From Anastatus disparis (taxonomy: Eukaryota > Arthropoda > Insecta > Hymenoptera > Eupelmidae), in the NCBI GenBank assembly GCA_017163975.1, contig JAFFSR010000347.1, positions 8,952,001 through 9,016,000 on the forward strand: DNA of 64,000 nt, in the 5' to 3' direction. Of this stretch, positions 35,552 to 46,900 are shown piece by piece. Under the pieces are notes generated by a model, which was given only the letters and a program-made list of their open reading frames with translations, did not search any database and was not told where the DNA came from. A program made the translations under genes and the position numbers. The number at the start of each line of letters is the position of its first letter. Position 1 is the stretch's first letter.

Positions 35552-35656
35552 AGTTTACGTTACCAGTGCAGAAAGTAGGCGATAGCCGCTCGAGCGAAGC
35601 GAGAGCGGCAACGCGCGTGCAGCTATCGTTTGCTTTTTGCACGTGTAGCGTACATT
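35552..35656. repeat. GC-rich hairpin (cruciform) element
   Basis: TTACGTTACCAGTGCAGAAAG...GGCGATAG is opposed by CTATCGTTTGCTTTTTGCACGTGTAGCGTACA, a diverged inverted pair. At the centre GCCGCTC and GAGCGGC pair around GAGCGAAGCGA. It stands out by its GC content. The central GAGCGAAGCGAG word is shared with the Helitron-like terminus at 57270, but no CTAG terminus follows here. Confidence 0.55.
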
Positions 35657-35958
35657 ATTTTTCCTAACAAGTTTCGCAAAGTTCGACCAATGAAAATGGA
35701 GGAAATAGTAGTATTAAAAAAATTAAATACTTTTTATTTTTTCGTACATTTTAACTATGATTTGATAAAACAATTGACCGAACTGAATGTTATCTATTAA
35801 TCGAAGTGAAGTTAAACGGTTGTTAATTATTCCTATTTCTACGTAAAGCATCACTTATCAAGCTAAAGAGTGGGGAAACAATAACGTGGCGCACAAAGAG
35901 CACGCACTTTCATCTACTTTTTAAATTGAAATGTAACGGTTGTTAATTATCTCCTCTT
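35657..35958. other. No gene recognised
   Basis: About 300 bp of AT-rich sequence between two elements. GGTTGTTAATTATxxCCT occurs twice (about 35818 and 35938) as a short direct repeat. Confidence 0.4.
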
Positions 35959-36346
35959 TTAAGAGTCGGCCGTATACCTTTGTCATTATCTAATCTAAAT
36001 TTTCGTTATAATTAATAAATTAAATATTTTTATTCAAATGTAGGGGCTGAGCGCTTTAGAGCAAAAAACGAGCAAAGAATTCTATTCTATGAAAAACTAT
36101 AAAATTTTTATTATTTTCCGAGTATAGTCCGAAACGGAGAAAACAGTTGAACTTGACTTCATTTTTTCGGTTTCGACTATACTCGGAAAATAATAAAAAT
36201 TTTATATTTTTTCATAGAATAGAATCCTTTGCTCGTTTTTTGCTCTATAGCGCCTCAGCCCTTACACTTGTATATAAATATTTAATTTATTAATTATAAC
36301 GAAATTTTAGATTAGACAAGAAAAAAGCAATACGGCCGACTCTTAA
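35959..36346. mobile_element. TTAA MITE family A, copy 2, with an extra central palindrome
   Basis: 388 bp, TTAAGAGTCGGCCGTAT to ATACGGCCGACTCTTAA type ends. Relative to copy 1 it carries about 100 extra bp at its centre: TTTTCCGAGTATAGTC and GACTATACTCGGAAAA flank a short spacer containing AACAGTTGAACTTGAC. It is inserted at a TTAA of a diverged relative of the 21083 palindrome (36347-36710). Confidence 0.85.
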
Positions 36347-36710
36347 AAAGCAAAATAACCTGATCATATTTTGGATGTTTTAAATAGTATCCTGCCATCA
36401 ATCGAATAAGCTGAAAAATCGGCATATTGTAATTTACAAGAATTTGTGTATATTCTATGTATTATTTCCAAAAAAAAGAAAACTATCAAGTTTTTACCAA
36501 AAGTTAATAGTTTTCGAATAAAAAATTTAGACAATTATTTTAACAAAAAATTTGAAAAATTTGAAACATTCTATTACATCTCACTTTTTATTCTTGAACC
36601 TTTAAAATTTTTTTTTATATATTTTTGGTACTAATAAAAAACATATTTTGAGACTATTAGCATTTTTTACTTTTTGACCGTTTGAGTTGACGTAAAATGT
36701 CCATACATTT
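36347..36710. repeat. Diverged half copy of the GGGACGTTTCACG palindrome family
   Basis: Follows the right arm of 21083-22770 in order: TAAATAGTAT, AATCGGCATATTGTAATTTAC, TTTCCAAAAAAAAGAAAACTAT, AAAATTTGAAAAATTTG, and finally GAGTTGACGTAAAATGTCC at the end. Divergence is much higher than between the arms of the 21083 copy, so this is an older insertion. Confidence 0.7.
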
Positions 36711-37680
36711 TTTGCACTTTTTCATTTAACAGAACATACTAACAATATTTTCTTCGGTGTAGTGAAATAATTACTCTCAATTTCGAAAATTAGCATAATT
36801 CTCTTAATACTCTGTATATTGCTTTAAAATATCTTTCTCTAATATGGTATCAATGCATATAAATGTAATTTAGATTGTACTGTTATTTTGTTTAAAAAAA
36901 GTTGGTAACCGGTTTCATATTTGATTCAGTCTGTGATAAGTCCTCTTATATGATACGTACCAGACTACTTCTTTTAAAATTATAGAACTCAATATTAACT
37001 TATATAATACAATCTCGATTACATTGATTTGGATAGTCATTATGTTACAGCAGGACATTTTAAAATTATTTGCAAAATTTTGGAACTTTAAGTGCCAGAA
37101 TTTTAAAACAAATAGTCTAACATATGTACTATTATATATTTTATTTATCGCTAGACCAAAAATTAAACTTTCCACCAACTTTTAAAAAATGAAATCACAA
37201 TACAACCCACATTACATGGATTTGTATTGATATTATGGTCGACAGAATATTCTAACCTTACTTACAAAGTTTTATAAATATAAATACAATAATTGAAAAA
37301 AAATAATTTAGAATTATTATAATATTTACATTAAACATTTCATGGTGCATTAAATCTCAAGTGAAACAATACTCGCACATAATCCACGTCTTTTACAAGT
37401 TGATAATTTTACTGTCTCTTTTATGTTATTTTAACGTTTTTAAACTTAAATCAAATTAACTGAAGTCTTCAGTGGCTGTAACTGAGGAAGTACCCTCTGG
37501 AAGTTACTGAACTGACTTGAGTAAACGCAACGGTTTTTTTTCTGTGTGGTTGGGAGTTATGGCTCGAATTTATTGTCGATACTCAACACTTAGCACTCAG
37601 ATTCCAACCCTCAGATCTCAAAGTTTTGTTCATAGGGAACACGGAACAATTAAACTTTAAGATCTAAGGGTTGTAAGCTG
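36711..37680. other. No gene recognised
   Basis: AT-rich to about 37420, then less so. GTCGATACTCAACACTTAGC (37575) is inverted at 40607-40626, so the large palindrome starting at 37681 sits inside an older inverted pair. An 87-codon minus-strand frame (36915-37178) has no recognisable features. Confidence 0.5.
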
Positions 37681-40600
37681 CCCTGTTAAAAATATATACG
37701 TATTTTAGTTACGTATCTCAGATACGTAATAAAATTACGTAATCCATACGTAACAAAGCGTTCGAATTTGTTACGCATAATGAGATACGTATTTGAAATT
37801 GATGATACGTAGTTTCAATACGTATCCCAAGGAGCATACGTAATTAAGTTCGGTTCAACGATCAATCAATCAAATGTTGATACATATTCCATACAAAAAA
37901 TAAGTATTTTCTCGCACAATATACGTATCTACAAGACAGGTTTCGTAGTTAAGGTACCTAATTTTTTCCTCATAATACACATCTTGAACACATTTTCCAA
38001 TTGGAATACGTAATTTTTATAAATACATGTGCCAGACATATGTATTTAAAGTGCATAATACCTAATTTTTCATTCGAATTTCAGGCTTGAATACGTATTG
38101 ATTCTAGAAATACGTAATTTTAAACACAAAATACGTATCTACGAGTCAGGGTTCGTATTCAGAATACGTAATTGTAGGCCACACACGTGTCAAAACTATG
38201 TATTTAATGCAAAAAATACGTGATTTACGATCGCTGGTTCAGACTTTAATATGTATTACCAGTACAAATACGTGATTTAAAGCAAAAGATACGTATCTAT
38301 GAAGCAGGTTTCGTAGTCAGAACACGTAATCCTACCACAAAATACTCATCTTGCAAAGATCTTGTGATTAAAATACGTAATTTTCATTTATATATATGCC
38401 CAATATGTATATTTTTGTTATTGGAATAAGTATTTTTCATCGATATTTATGCATGAGATATGGATTCATAATATGTATTTAATGCGAATAATACGTAATT
38501 TTTAATTTTAATAGCAGGCTCGAATACGTATCGCCTGAATAAATAGATAATTTCGAGCACAAGATACGTATTCGAGCCTAAAACTGCGATCGAACATTAC
38601 GTATTTTTTGCATTAAATACGTACTTTTGACATGTGAGTGGCCTACAATTACGTATTCTGAATACGAATCCCGCCTTATAAATACGTATTTTGTGCTCGA
38701 AATTACGTGATTGTACTGACCATATATCATTTGCTTGGAGGAAAAAAAGGACACGTCAAATTATTGTAGAAAAACCGGACACGTCAAAAAGCATTTTTTT
38801 TTTTTAATTTTGAGTTGGTACTACTGATTTAAAAAAAAAGTTCAACTTCATACAATTATAAATTCTTTTTCGTAAAAATAAAATAATTCAACATGATTGC
38901 ACAAAAAAAATAATCAATGAAAATTTTTTCTTATTACTTATTAATAAAAATTTTATTTTAAGAAAAAATTTCTTTTATATGTAAGATAATAATTGTGTAT
39001 TTAAAAATTATTATTAATTAATATTTTATTTAAATGTTTAATTATTCATTGACTGATTAATAAAATAAAAATAAATTTTATTTCAGTAAGAAAATAAATT
39101 ATTTTATGTTTGTACATTCATTGAGAAAAAATCTAAAGACAAAGACAATAATCGAGCAAAGTTTATTCTTTAATTATAATTTTAATGGAGAATTGACTTA
39201 CCATAGAAATTATAAGCTCTGACAATCATTTTTAATAATTTCAAATTGTTTATTCCTGATTGTCAATGGTGAGTTATTTTTTGAATGAATTTATTATTTG
39301 AATTCATTTAAATAATGCTTTTAGTAAGCTATATGCATTCTTTGACAAATGACATAATCTTTATTTGGCCTCAAATTTCCAATCAGCGATCAAAAAAACA
39401 TCAAAAGAATTCTTACTTATCATATTTAAAAATTTTTCATTTGAAATCAGTAGTACCAACTCAAAATTAAAAAAAAAAAATGCTTTTTGACGTGTCCGGT
39501 TTTTCTACAATAATTTGACGTGTCCGGTTCTTCAAGAATAATTTGACGTGTCCGGTTTTTCAACTATAATTTGACGTGTCCTTTTTTTCCTCCAAGCAAA
39601 CGATATAGTCACGCCCAGAACTGCGATTTAAAATTACGTAATTTAATTACGGCATGTGTTCGGGATGCGTATGTGGCAAATATTGCGTATCTTCACTACC
39701 TGCCTTGTAGATATGTATCTTATGCTTGGAATTACGTATTTGTTCTGGCGATACATATTCGAGCGTGAAACTGCGATTGTAAATTACGTATTTTTCTCAT
39801 TAAATATTCCATTTTTACATGTGTGCAGCCTACAATTACGTATTCTAAATATGAACCCTGACTCGTAAATACGTATCTAGTTCTCGAAATTACGTATTCC
39901 TAGAATCAATGTGCATTCAAGCCAGAATTTCGAATCGAAAATTACGTATTACGCGCATGGAATACGTATCAAAAATACATATATCTAGCAGAAGTATTTA
40001 TAAAAATTACACTGTAAAAAATTTTGTGTAATTCGTGAAATTTTATTTTGTACAAATATATTTGTATTAAAATTTTACAAACATGTTTGTAAAATCAACA
40101 CAAAAAATTTTGTAATTTAAAAATATATGCGTACTTTTTGTAAAATTAACACACGGAGTTTGTAAATTTTACAAACATGTGTGTACTTATTAATTTTAAC
40201 ACAAAAAAAATTGTATTTCATCTCTAACACTTATGTGTGTTAAAATTACAAATTTTTTTCCACTGTGTACGTATTTCAATTGGAAGATGTGTTCAGAATA
40301 CGTATTATGTGGAAAAAATTACGTACCTTTACTACAAAACCTGTTTTGTAGATACATATATTGTATGAGAAATTACATATCTCTTGTATGGAATATGTAT
40401 CAGAGTTTAATTGATTGATCATTGAATCTTGCTTAATTACGTATGCTCCCTTGGAATACGTATTGAAACTACGTATCATCAATTTCAAATACGTATCTCA
40501 TAATACGTAACAAATTCGAACGCTTTGTTACGTATGGATTACGTAATTTTGTTACGTATCTGAGATACGTAACTTAAATACATATACATTTTCAACAGGG
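37681..40600. mobile_element. Large ACGTA-rich palindromic element (CCCTGTT ends)
   Basis: Begins CCCTGTTAAAAATATATACG and ends with the complement CAACAGGG, with TG directly outside both ends (possible 2-bp duplication). The arms (1050 and 1000 bp) pair over long stretches, for example GATACGTAGTTTCAATACGT with its complement and AACAAAGCGTTCGAATTTGT with its complement. The interior is an extreme field of TACGTA words in both orientations. A second palindromic element (38731-39600) occupies the centre. No coding: the small frames come from repeated TACGTA words. Confidence 0.8.
38731..39600. mobile_element. Nested palindromic element with GACGTGTCCGG subterminal repeats
   Basis: TTTGCTTGGAGGAAAAAAAG at the left and the complement at the right end. 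Next to the ends a unit of about 27 bp (TTTGACGTGTCCGGTTTTTC) is repeated twice at the left and four times at the right, in inverted orientation. The inner block TTTTGAGTTGGTACTACTGA also pairs with its complement at about 39450. Subterminal repeat arrays are typical transposase-binding sites. The centre is AT-rich and non-coding. It sits at the symmetry centre of the 37681-40600 palindrome. Confidence 0.8.
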
Positions 40601-41416
40601 TGAGTGCTGAGTGTTGAGTGTCGACTACAAATTCGAACCTATACTTGTTACTCATTTCTCAATCCTCAAGTATTCTATCATTGTTATTCTTACTCTATTT
40701 TCATATGAAGGACAAGAATAGGATAACTGAGGAATGAGTAATGACTTTAACTTCCAGCCTGTGTAATTTTTCTAGTTTAGATTGAGAGAGAGAGAGAGAG
40801 AGAGAGAAATCATGCATTAGATCTGCTTCTGACTTTTTCTCACATGAAGGTGAACATAAGGGTCCTTATGCACCGCTAATTCCTCTTATGCCTGTTATGT
40901 CCATAGGTTATGCATGTTCTATAGCAGATACAATATGGGCATAAGAGGTATAGTTATAGGTTAGATAGGTGTGTTAACCCTTTCAGTCACGAATTATTTC
41001 CGCAAAAACACGTATTTTCTATCATACATTAATTTTTTAGATTTATTTACAATCATATATTCAAAATATATCATATGATACTTATAAAATGAACACTTAT
41101 TTATATGAAAATGCAAGAAGAATAAAGATTAAACTTAAAGTGCTAATTAAACAATAAAAAAAAGAAAATGAGAAAGGGTGCCACTATAGTGGCTCCTGTG
41201 ACTAAAAGGATTAATTAATAACTTCGGTAGTGACATATCCAGGACCTATAAACCTGGATAAAATGCGTGTTCGGGAAGGTTAAGGAATGTTCTGCAACAG
41301 AAATAAATAAAAAAGATTAAATCTTTATTTAAGTTTATTCATCAGCAGAAACCGGCCTACGCGTCGATCTTAACAGTTTAACAGTTCGGATTCAAACGCT
41401 ACTTTCCGTAACCCCA
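40601..41416. other. No gene recognised; short inverted pairs and (GA)n
   Basis: 40601-40626 is the right half of the inverted pair that brackets the large palindrome. 40650-40750 contains another small inverted pair (TACTCATTTCTCAATCCTCA / GAGGAATGAGTAATGA). (GA)n lies at about 40784-40808. TATGCC/GGCATAAGAGG words at 40890-40950 form a further small hairpin. Confidence 0.5.
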
Positions 41417-41788
41417 CACTGAAAAAAGTACGGGAACTCTCCGTTACCGCAGCGTAGTGTGGCTGTACGAAACGCACATTCGTCTGTATGTTTTAAAATT
41501 TAGGACCGTTGATATACCTTTTTAAGCGAGCATATGTATAAACAACTGAAACGCGACGACGTACCGACCTTTGAGAAGTCTGCTGTTAGAATTTAGGAAA
41601 GCAGACGACCTACGGCGTATAGTTGTCATCTTAACAGTGTATATTAGATTTCCCTCTTAAGCGTACGCGCTCTAGCTTTAATTTTTGAGATAGCAGACTT
41701 CCCAAAAACGTAGCAAGGATCTCTGTTATGCGTAAGACGGCTGCGCGTCGGCATTTAGTACAACCGTTATCCCCAACTTTTTTCAGTG
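41417..41788. mobile_element. Small inverted-terminal element (CACTGAAAAAAGT ends)
   Basis: CACTGAAAAAAGT at 41417 and ACTTTTTTCAGTG ending at 41788, with CA outside both ends (possible 2-bp duplication). The interior is GC-richer than the surroundings with several GCAGAC/GTCTGC words and no long frame. The CACT(A/G) start recalls CMC-type elements; the superfamily is uncertain. Confidence 0.6.
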
Positions 41789-42162
41789 CACCAATGTGCC
41801 GGTACATTTTTTAAATTAAATAACGATAATAAGCACGTGAAATTTAAGTAATATTGATGATATTGATAAAAATTTATCATTATTATACGATTTAAGTAAA
41901 TTTTGGAAAGTATAGTTTTATTTTTTTCTGTTTCGATTTATCATTTATAAAATGTTCAATTTTTTTTCGTTTATAGTTTTTGCTTTGCTTTCATTATTCA
42001 CGGAATGCCTAGTGTTTGCTCTTTTACAGTTTTCGTTTCTATTTTACGAATTATCATTCGTAGAGTGCATAGTTTTTGTTAATTATTGATTTTTAAGAGT
42101 ACACGTGTAATGTGGCGGGTTTATTACACTTGTGCTATAAAATAATATACGATACTTGAGAC
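41789..42162. other. No gene recognised
   Basis: AT-rich sequence between the CACTG element and the half MITE. Words such as GTTTTTGCTTTG and ATCATTxxTAGA(A)TG recur at 41950-42075 as weak direct repeats. Confidence 0.4.
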
Positions 42163-42366
42163 TTAAGAGTCGGCCGTATAGCGGTTTTTGTCTAATCTAA
42201 ATTTTCGTTATAATTAATGAATTAAATATGTATATACAAATGTAGGGGCTGAGCGCTGTAGAGCAAAAACGAGCAAAGAATTCTATTCTATGAAAAAATA
42301 TAAAATTTTTATTATTTTCCGAGTATAGTCCGAAACGGAAAAAATGAAATCAAGTTCAACTGTTTC
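42163..42366. mobile_element. TTAA MITE family A, left half only
   Basis: Starts TTAAGAGTCGGCCGTATAG and follows copy 2 through the left arm into the central TTTTCCGAGTATAGTCCGAA block. The central spacer is in the opposite orientation to copy 2 (here ATCAAGTTCAACTGTTT), and then it stops. The right half and terminal TTAA are missing; gag-related sequence follows within about 30 bp. A deletion from the MITE centre into the retrotransposon leader would explain this. Confidence 0.8.
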
Positions 42367-42394
42367 TTCATCACAAAAAGTGGAAGTACTGTGA

Positions 42395-43861
42395 CAACCT
42401 AAATCCTCGAGCACACAGCTGTTCGATCAAGTCACAGGTGAAGGAACACCGGAACGGGAAAACCTCCAAGGAAATAAAAGTAACGAACAGTACATTAACT
42501 TTCGTGACACATTTAGCGTACATTACGATAACAGTAGCAGCCCATTGGATAACCAAAAAAATAATAATGCAAGTGCAAGTGCACTAAGTTATAGAAGGCG
42601 TAACTTTCGTGACACATTTAGCGTACATTACGATAATAGTAGCAGCCCATTGGATAACCAAGAAAATAATAATGCAAGTGCAAGTGCACTAAGTTATAGA
42701 AGGCGTAATTATTTGTCTACTGGTACGACAGGTGCACGTACAGTCGAGGGGGGAGGGACCCCTCGCACTGCTAATAGTGCGACAGATAACGTCGATCAGA
42801 TCAGGCATAGTGATCGAACAGTAAACACAAATAAAACCACAGACGTAGGTCATATAGTGCGCCGCTGGAACGTCACATTCTCGGGTGAACGAGGCCAAAG
42901 CATAGACCTCTTCTTAACGAGAGTAGAAGAATGCCGAGCACTGGCTAAACTCAGCGAGAGCGAATTACTGTCCTCGCTCTCCGAACTGCTAACAAGAGTT
43001 GCTGCCACCTGGTACAGGAATAATAGACACTCATGGCAAACATGGGCTCAGTTCAAAGAAGCAGCATTACGCTGGTATGGCCACAGTAGACGCTTCCAAC
43101 AAAGATTGTTAGCAGAAGCTAACGCACGCACGCAAGGCAAACACGAGCCCGTGCGCGACTATATCACGTGTCTACAATGTATAGTCTCAAAGCAAGTGCC
43201 TTTGCCAGATATAAACCAACAGCTCAATCTATTACATCGAAACCTATTACCAGAAATTCAGAGAACGGTAAGGAGAGATGAAATAACAGATATCGAATCG
43301 TTATTAGAAAAAGCTGCAGAAGCTGAGCCGACGCTTGAGGCAGAGAGAGTCTATAGACCACCGCCTCCATCGGAACAATCTTTATTACCTGATGTGGCAT
43401 ATTGACCGTCAAGTAAGCCTAGAGATAGTAAGCCACAAGTCGCAGCCGTATCTGATAAGCAAGCATCTACTGAACAGCTAAATTTTGGAAAAGTGTTAAC
43501 TCAATTAACGAAAGAGATACGTGAACTCAAGGAGGCTTTTGTAAAGCAAGAAAAGCCTAATGAGGAAAATGCACAAAAATCTCGCCTGTCTAACTCTCCG
43601 CGAGAAAATTCTCCTAAGAGACGACAAAACTTTAAAAGACCACCTCGAAAACCCAACCTAAGGCATGGTAACTCCGAGCAGCAAAGCCAAAACCAAAAGG
43701 AAAATCAGGCAGAAAACCCAAATAGAGATAAGGCCAACATGGGTAATCAAGGAGGAACAAGAAATCGAAATCCTAACCTCAGTTGTTACCGCTGTGGGCT
43801 ACCTAGCTACACACAATGGTCTTGCCAACAATGTACGGGAAAAGGGCAAGGGAACAAGTAG
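42395..43861 (+). pseudogene. Ty3/gypsy gag, one in-frame stop
   Basis: Nucleocapsid and capsid precursor. The frame is open from 42395 (no ATG near its beginning, so the true start is lost or unusual) to a TGA at 43403-43405, then continues in the same frame to 43861. The N-terminus contains an in-frame tandem duplication of 105 bp (units near 42497 and 42602). A capsid-like block (WNVTFSGERGQSIDLFLTRV at about 42865, ATWYRN, WAQFKEAALRW, LLAEANARTQGKHEPVRDYI) is typical of insect gypsy gag. Near the end a zinc knuckle reads CYRCGLPSYTQWSC: the usual His of the C-x2-C-x4-H-x4-C pattern is Tyr. Confidence 0.85.
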
Positions 43862-44355
43862 ACGAGGTATCTACTGTTCCCAACGAGGATTACGAGACCT
43901 CAGAACTCTCTACTAGAAAGATGGTAGACAAAAAATTACCGGAAACCCTAGTAGTAGAGCAGAGCGAGTCTCGCACTTGTCAGGCAGAGACAAGTGAACA
44001 GGAAGAACATCTGCAATCAGATATCGATGATGAAGCTCGATGGTGGCTCACGGTAGTGATCGGAGATTACCGAATAAGAGCCTTATATGACCCAGGTGCA
44101 TCACGCACGGTGATGAATTCTATAGGTTTGCAGTTGGCAGCTGTATGTAATGTGCCTTTGATACCAGCTACGGGCAAATTCGCTAAATTAGCAGATGGTA
44201 GATCATGCTCGCTTGTAGGTTATGTTGACTTACCGTTTACTGTAGGCGGAGTTACAAAAACGATCCGTTCTGCGATTATGCCTAGCCTAGACGAAGAATG
44301 TTATCTAGGTGGTAACTTTATACGAGCATTTAAGGCAGACATTATCGAACCCTGA
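43816..44355 (+). pseudogene. Ty3/gypsy pol: aspartic protease
   Basis: Overlaps the end of gag in another frame by about 46 bp, the usual arrangement for a gag-pol frameshift. The protease core reads ALYDPGASRTVMN (about 44090), where the D-x-G-A motif carries Pro as in some retroelement proteases (DSGAS is commoner). ILGxxF-like ending: YLGGNFIRAFKADI (about 44300). The frame meets TGA at 44353-44355 directly before the RT block, in the same frame as RT. Confidence 0.8.
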
Positions 44356-45642
44356 ATGAGCGGCTGGTCAAGCCCAGTGGTCAGGGTTAAAAAACCAAAC
44401 AGCGAATTCAGATTTTGTATTGACTTTAGGAAAGTTAATGCAGTTACAAAACCTGATGTGTATCCATTGCCAAGAATGGATGATATCTTGCGTAAACTGC
44501 AGAAAGCAAGATACATCTCTACAATGGATTTGAGCAGTGCTTATCATCAAATTAGGATGAAAGAAAATTCACGTGCTCAAACGGCATTTACGGTACCTGG
44601 CATGGGCCTTTTCCAATTCAAACGTATGCCGTACAGTCTTAGCCACGCTGGCGCGACCTTTCAAAGATTAATCGATAAGGTCATAGGTCCAGAGCTCAAG
44701 CATTATGCATTTTCATATCTAGACGATATCATTGTCGCAACTGAGACGTACGATGATCATATGAAGTGGCTCGAGAAGGTATTACTGCGCATCAAAGCTG
44801 CAGGTCTCACGATCAGTCATGAGAAAAGCATATTTTGCCGAGAAGAGGTAAAATATCTGGGTGTTCTAGTGAATAGAGATGGTTTTAGGCCAGATCCAGA
44901 AAAGATTAAACCCATTATTGAATACCCAGCTCCTAAAAACTTAAAATAGTTGAGACGTTTTATGGGTATGGCTTCGTGGTACAGGAAATTCCTGAGAGAC
45001 TTTGCTACGTTAGCAGAGCCATTGACGAGGCTTACTAGAAAAGACTGCAAATACGTATGGTCAAGCGATCAGGAAATCGCTTTCGATCAAATAAAAGCTT
45101 TAATTGCATCAGCTCCGTTACTGCATCGACCACAGTTCAATTTGCCATTCGTTATACAGACAGATGCTAGTGACTCAGGCCTAGGAGCAGTACTTCTACA
45201 AGTAGTCAACGACGAAGAGTGAGTATTAGAATTCGCTAGTCGTACAATGTCCAGTGCAGAGCGAAACTACAGCGTAACAGAAAGAGAATGTCTAGCCGTT
45301 ATATAGGCTGTCAAAAAGTTTCGCTGCTACATTGAAGGTCATGACTTTAAAGTCATAACTGATCATAGTAGTTTACGTTGGTTATGTAATTTACATAATC
45401 CAACGGGCAGGCTAGCGCGATGGGCGCTGGAGCTGCAGGTTACTCTTACACTGTTGAGCACAGAAAAGGTGCATTGAATTATGTGCCTGATGCACTATCA
45501 CGCATGCATGAAGATTCAATGGACTGCGACACTCATTTAAGTGCACTAAGTTGGGCGTCGCAAACCAATGATGTGTGGTATAAGTCTCTGCTTCAACAGG
45601 TTATGAGTAACCTAGATGACTATCCAAGATGGAAGATAGTTG
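44356..45642 (+). pseudogene. Ty3/gypsy pol: reverse transcriptase and RNase H
   Basis: RT motifs in order: FCIDFRKVN, YPLPRMDDIL, TMDLSSAYHQI (catalytic Asp), PYSLSHAGATFQRLID and YLDDIIVA (catalytic DD). A TAG at 44947-44949 breaks the frame after the RT fingers and palm. Then RFMGMASWYRKF, QTDASDSGLGAVL (RNase H first Asp), EFASRTMSSAERNYSVTERE and TDHSSLRWL follow, with further in-frame stops at 45220 and 45306 and a one-base loss near 45440. The frame is then cut at 45643 by the satellite-bearing element. Inactive, but every landmark is readable. The breaks are mostly single transitions, so decay is moderate. Confidence 0.85.
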
Positions 45643-45879
45643 CCCACACAGCATGAAATATTGCAGTGAAACTTTCACTGAAATATTGTGCTGAAATATT
45701 GTCACAAGATTGCAGCAATCTTGTCTTAACATTGCTAAGAGGTTTCATGAAACATTTCAGTGTGATATTGCTGCAAACTTGCTACGAGGTTACAGAAAAT
45801 AATTCAAGCAATATTGCAAGGAACCTTCCATGAAAGATTGCAGCGAGGTTTCTGCAAGGTTTTATAAAACATTTCATGA

Positions 45880-46900
45880 AATATTGCAAGAAACCTTTCA
45901 TGAAAGGTTGCAGCGAGGTTTCTGCAAGATTTTAGAAACAATTCATGAAATATTGCAAGAAAACTTTCATGACATGTTTCAGCGAGGTTTCCAGCAAGAT
46001 TTAGAAAACATTTCATAGAATATTGCAAGAAACCTTTCATGAAAGGTTGCAGCTAGGTTTCTGAAAGATTTTAGGAATATTTCATGAAATATTGCAAGAA
46101 ACCTTTTATAAAAGGTTGCATAGAGGTTTCCAGCAAAATTAAGAAAACATTTTATGAAATATTGCAAGGAACCTTTCATGAGAGGTTGCAGCAAGGTTTC
46201 TGCAAGATTTTAGAAATATTTCATGAAATTTCGCAAGAAACCTTTCATGAAAGGTTGCAGCGAGGTTTCTGTAAGATTTTAGAAACATTTCATGAAATAT
46301 TGCAAGAAAACTTTCACGAAAGGTTGCAGCGAGGTTTTCAGCACGATTTAGAAATTATTTCATGGAATATTGCAAGGAACCTTTCATGAAAGGTTGCAGC
46401 GAGGTTTCTACAAAATTTTAGAAATATTTCATGAAATATTGCAAGAAACCTTTCATGAAAGGTTGCAGCGAGGTTTCTGTAAGATTATAGAAATATTTCA
46501 TGAAATATTGCAAGAAATATTGCAAGAAAACTTTCACGAAAGGTTGCAGCGAGGTTTTCAGCACGATTTAGAAATTATTTCATGGAATATTGCAAGGAAC
46601 CTTTCATGAAAGGTTGCAGCGAGGTTTCTACAAAATTTTAGAAATATTTCATGAAATATTGCAAGAAACCTTTCACGAAAGGTTGCAGCGAGGTTTTCAG
46701 CACGATTTAGAAATTATTGCATGGAATATTGCAAGGAACCTTTCATGAAAGGTTGCAGCGAGGTTTCTGCAAGATTTGAGAAATATTTTATGAAATATTG
46801 CAAGAAACCTTTCATGAAAGGTTGCAGCGCGGTTTCTGTAAGACTTTAAAAACATTTCATGAAATATTGCAAGAAAACTTTTATTACATGTTTCAGCAGG
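45880..46900. repeat. Tandem array, period 69-70 bp, inside copy 3
   Basis: GAAAGGTTGCAGCGAGGTTT recurs at 45902, 46041, 46110, 46181, 46250, 46318, 46388, 46457, 46539 and onward, each followed by a TTTAGAAAxATTTCATGAAAT block. One interval is longer by 12 bp. The unit is 23 codons, so long frames run through it in one phase; they are artefacts of the period. Low divergence implies recent growth. Confidence 0.85.

Noticed and set aside
46084..46609. Frames of 79-101 codons over the 70-bp satellite
   Set aside because: The repeat unit is close to 23 codons, so any stop-free phase stays open; the peptide is only the translated satellite.
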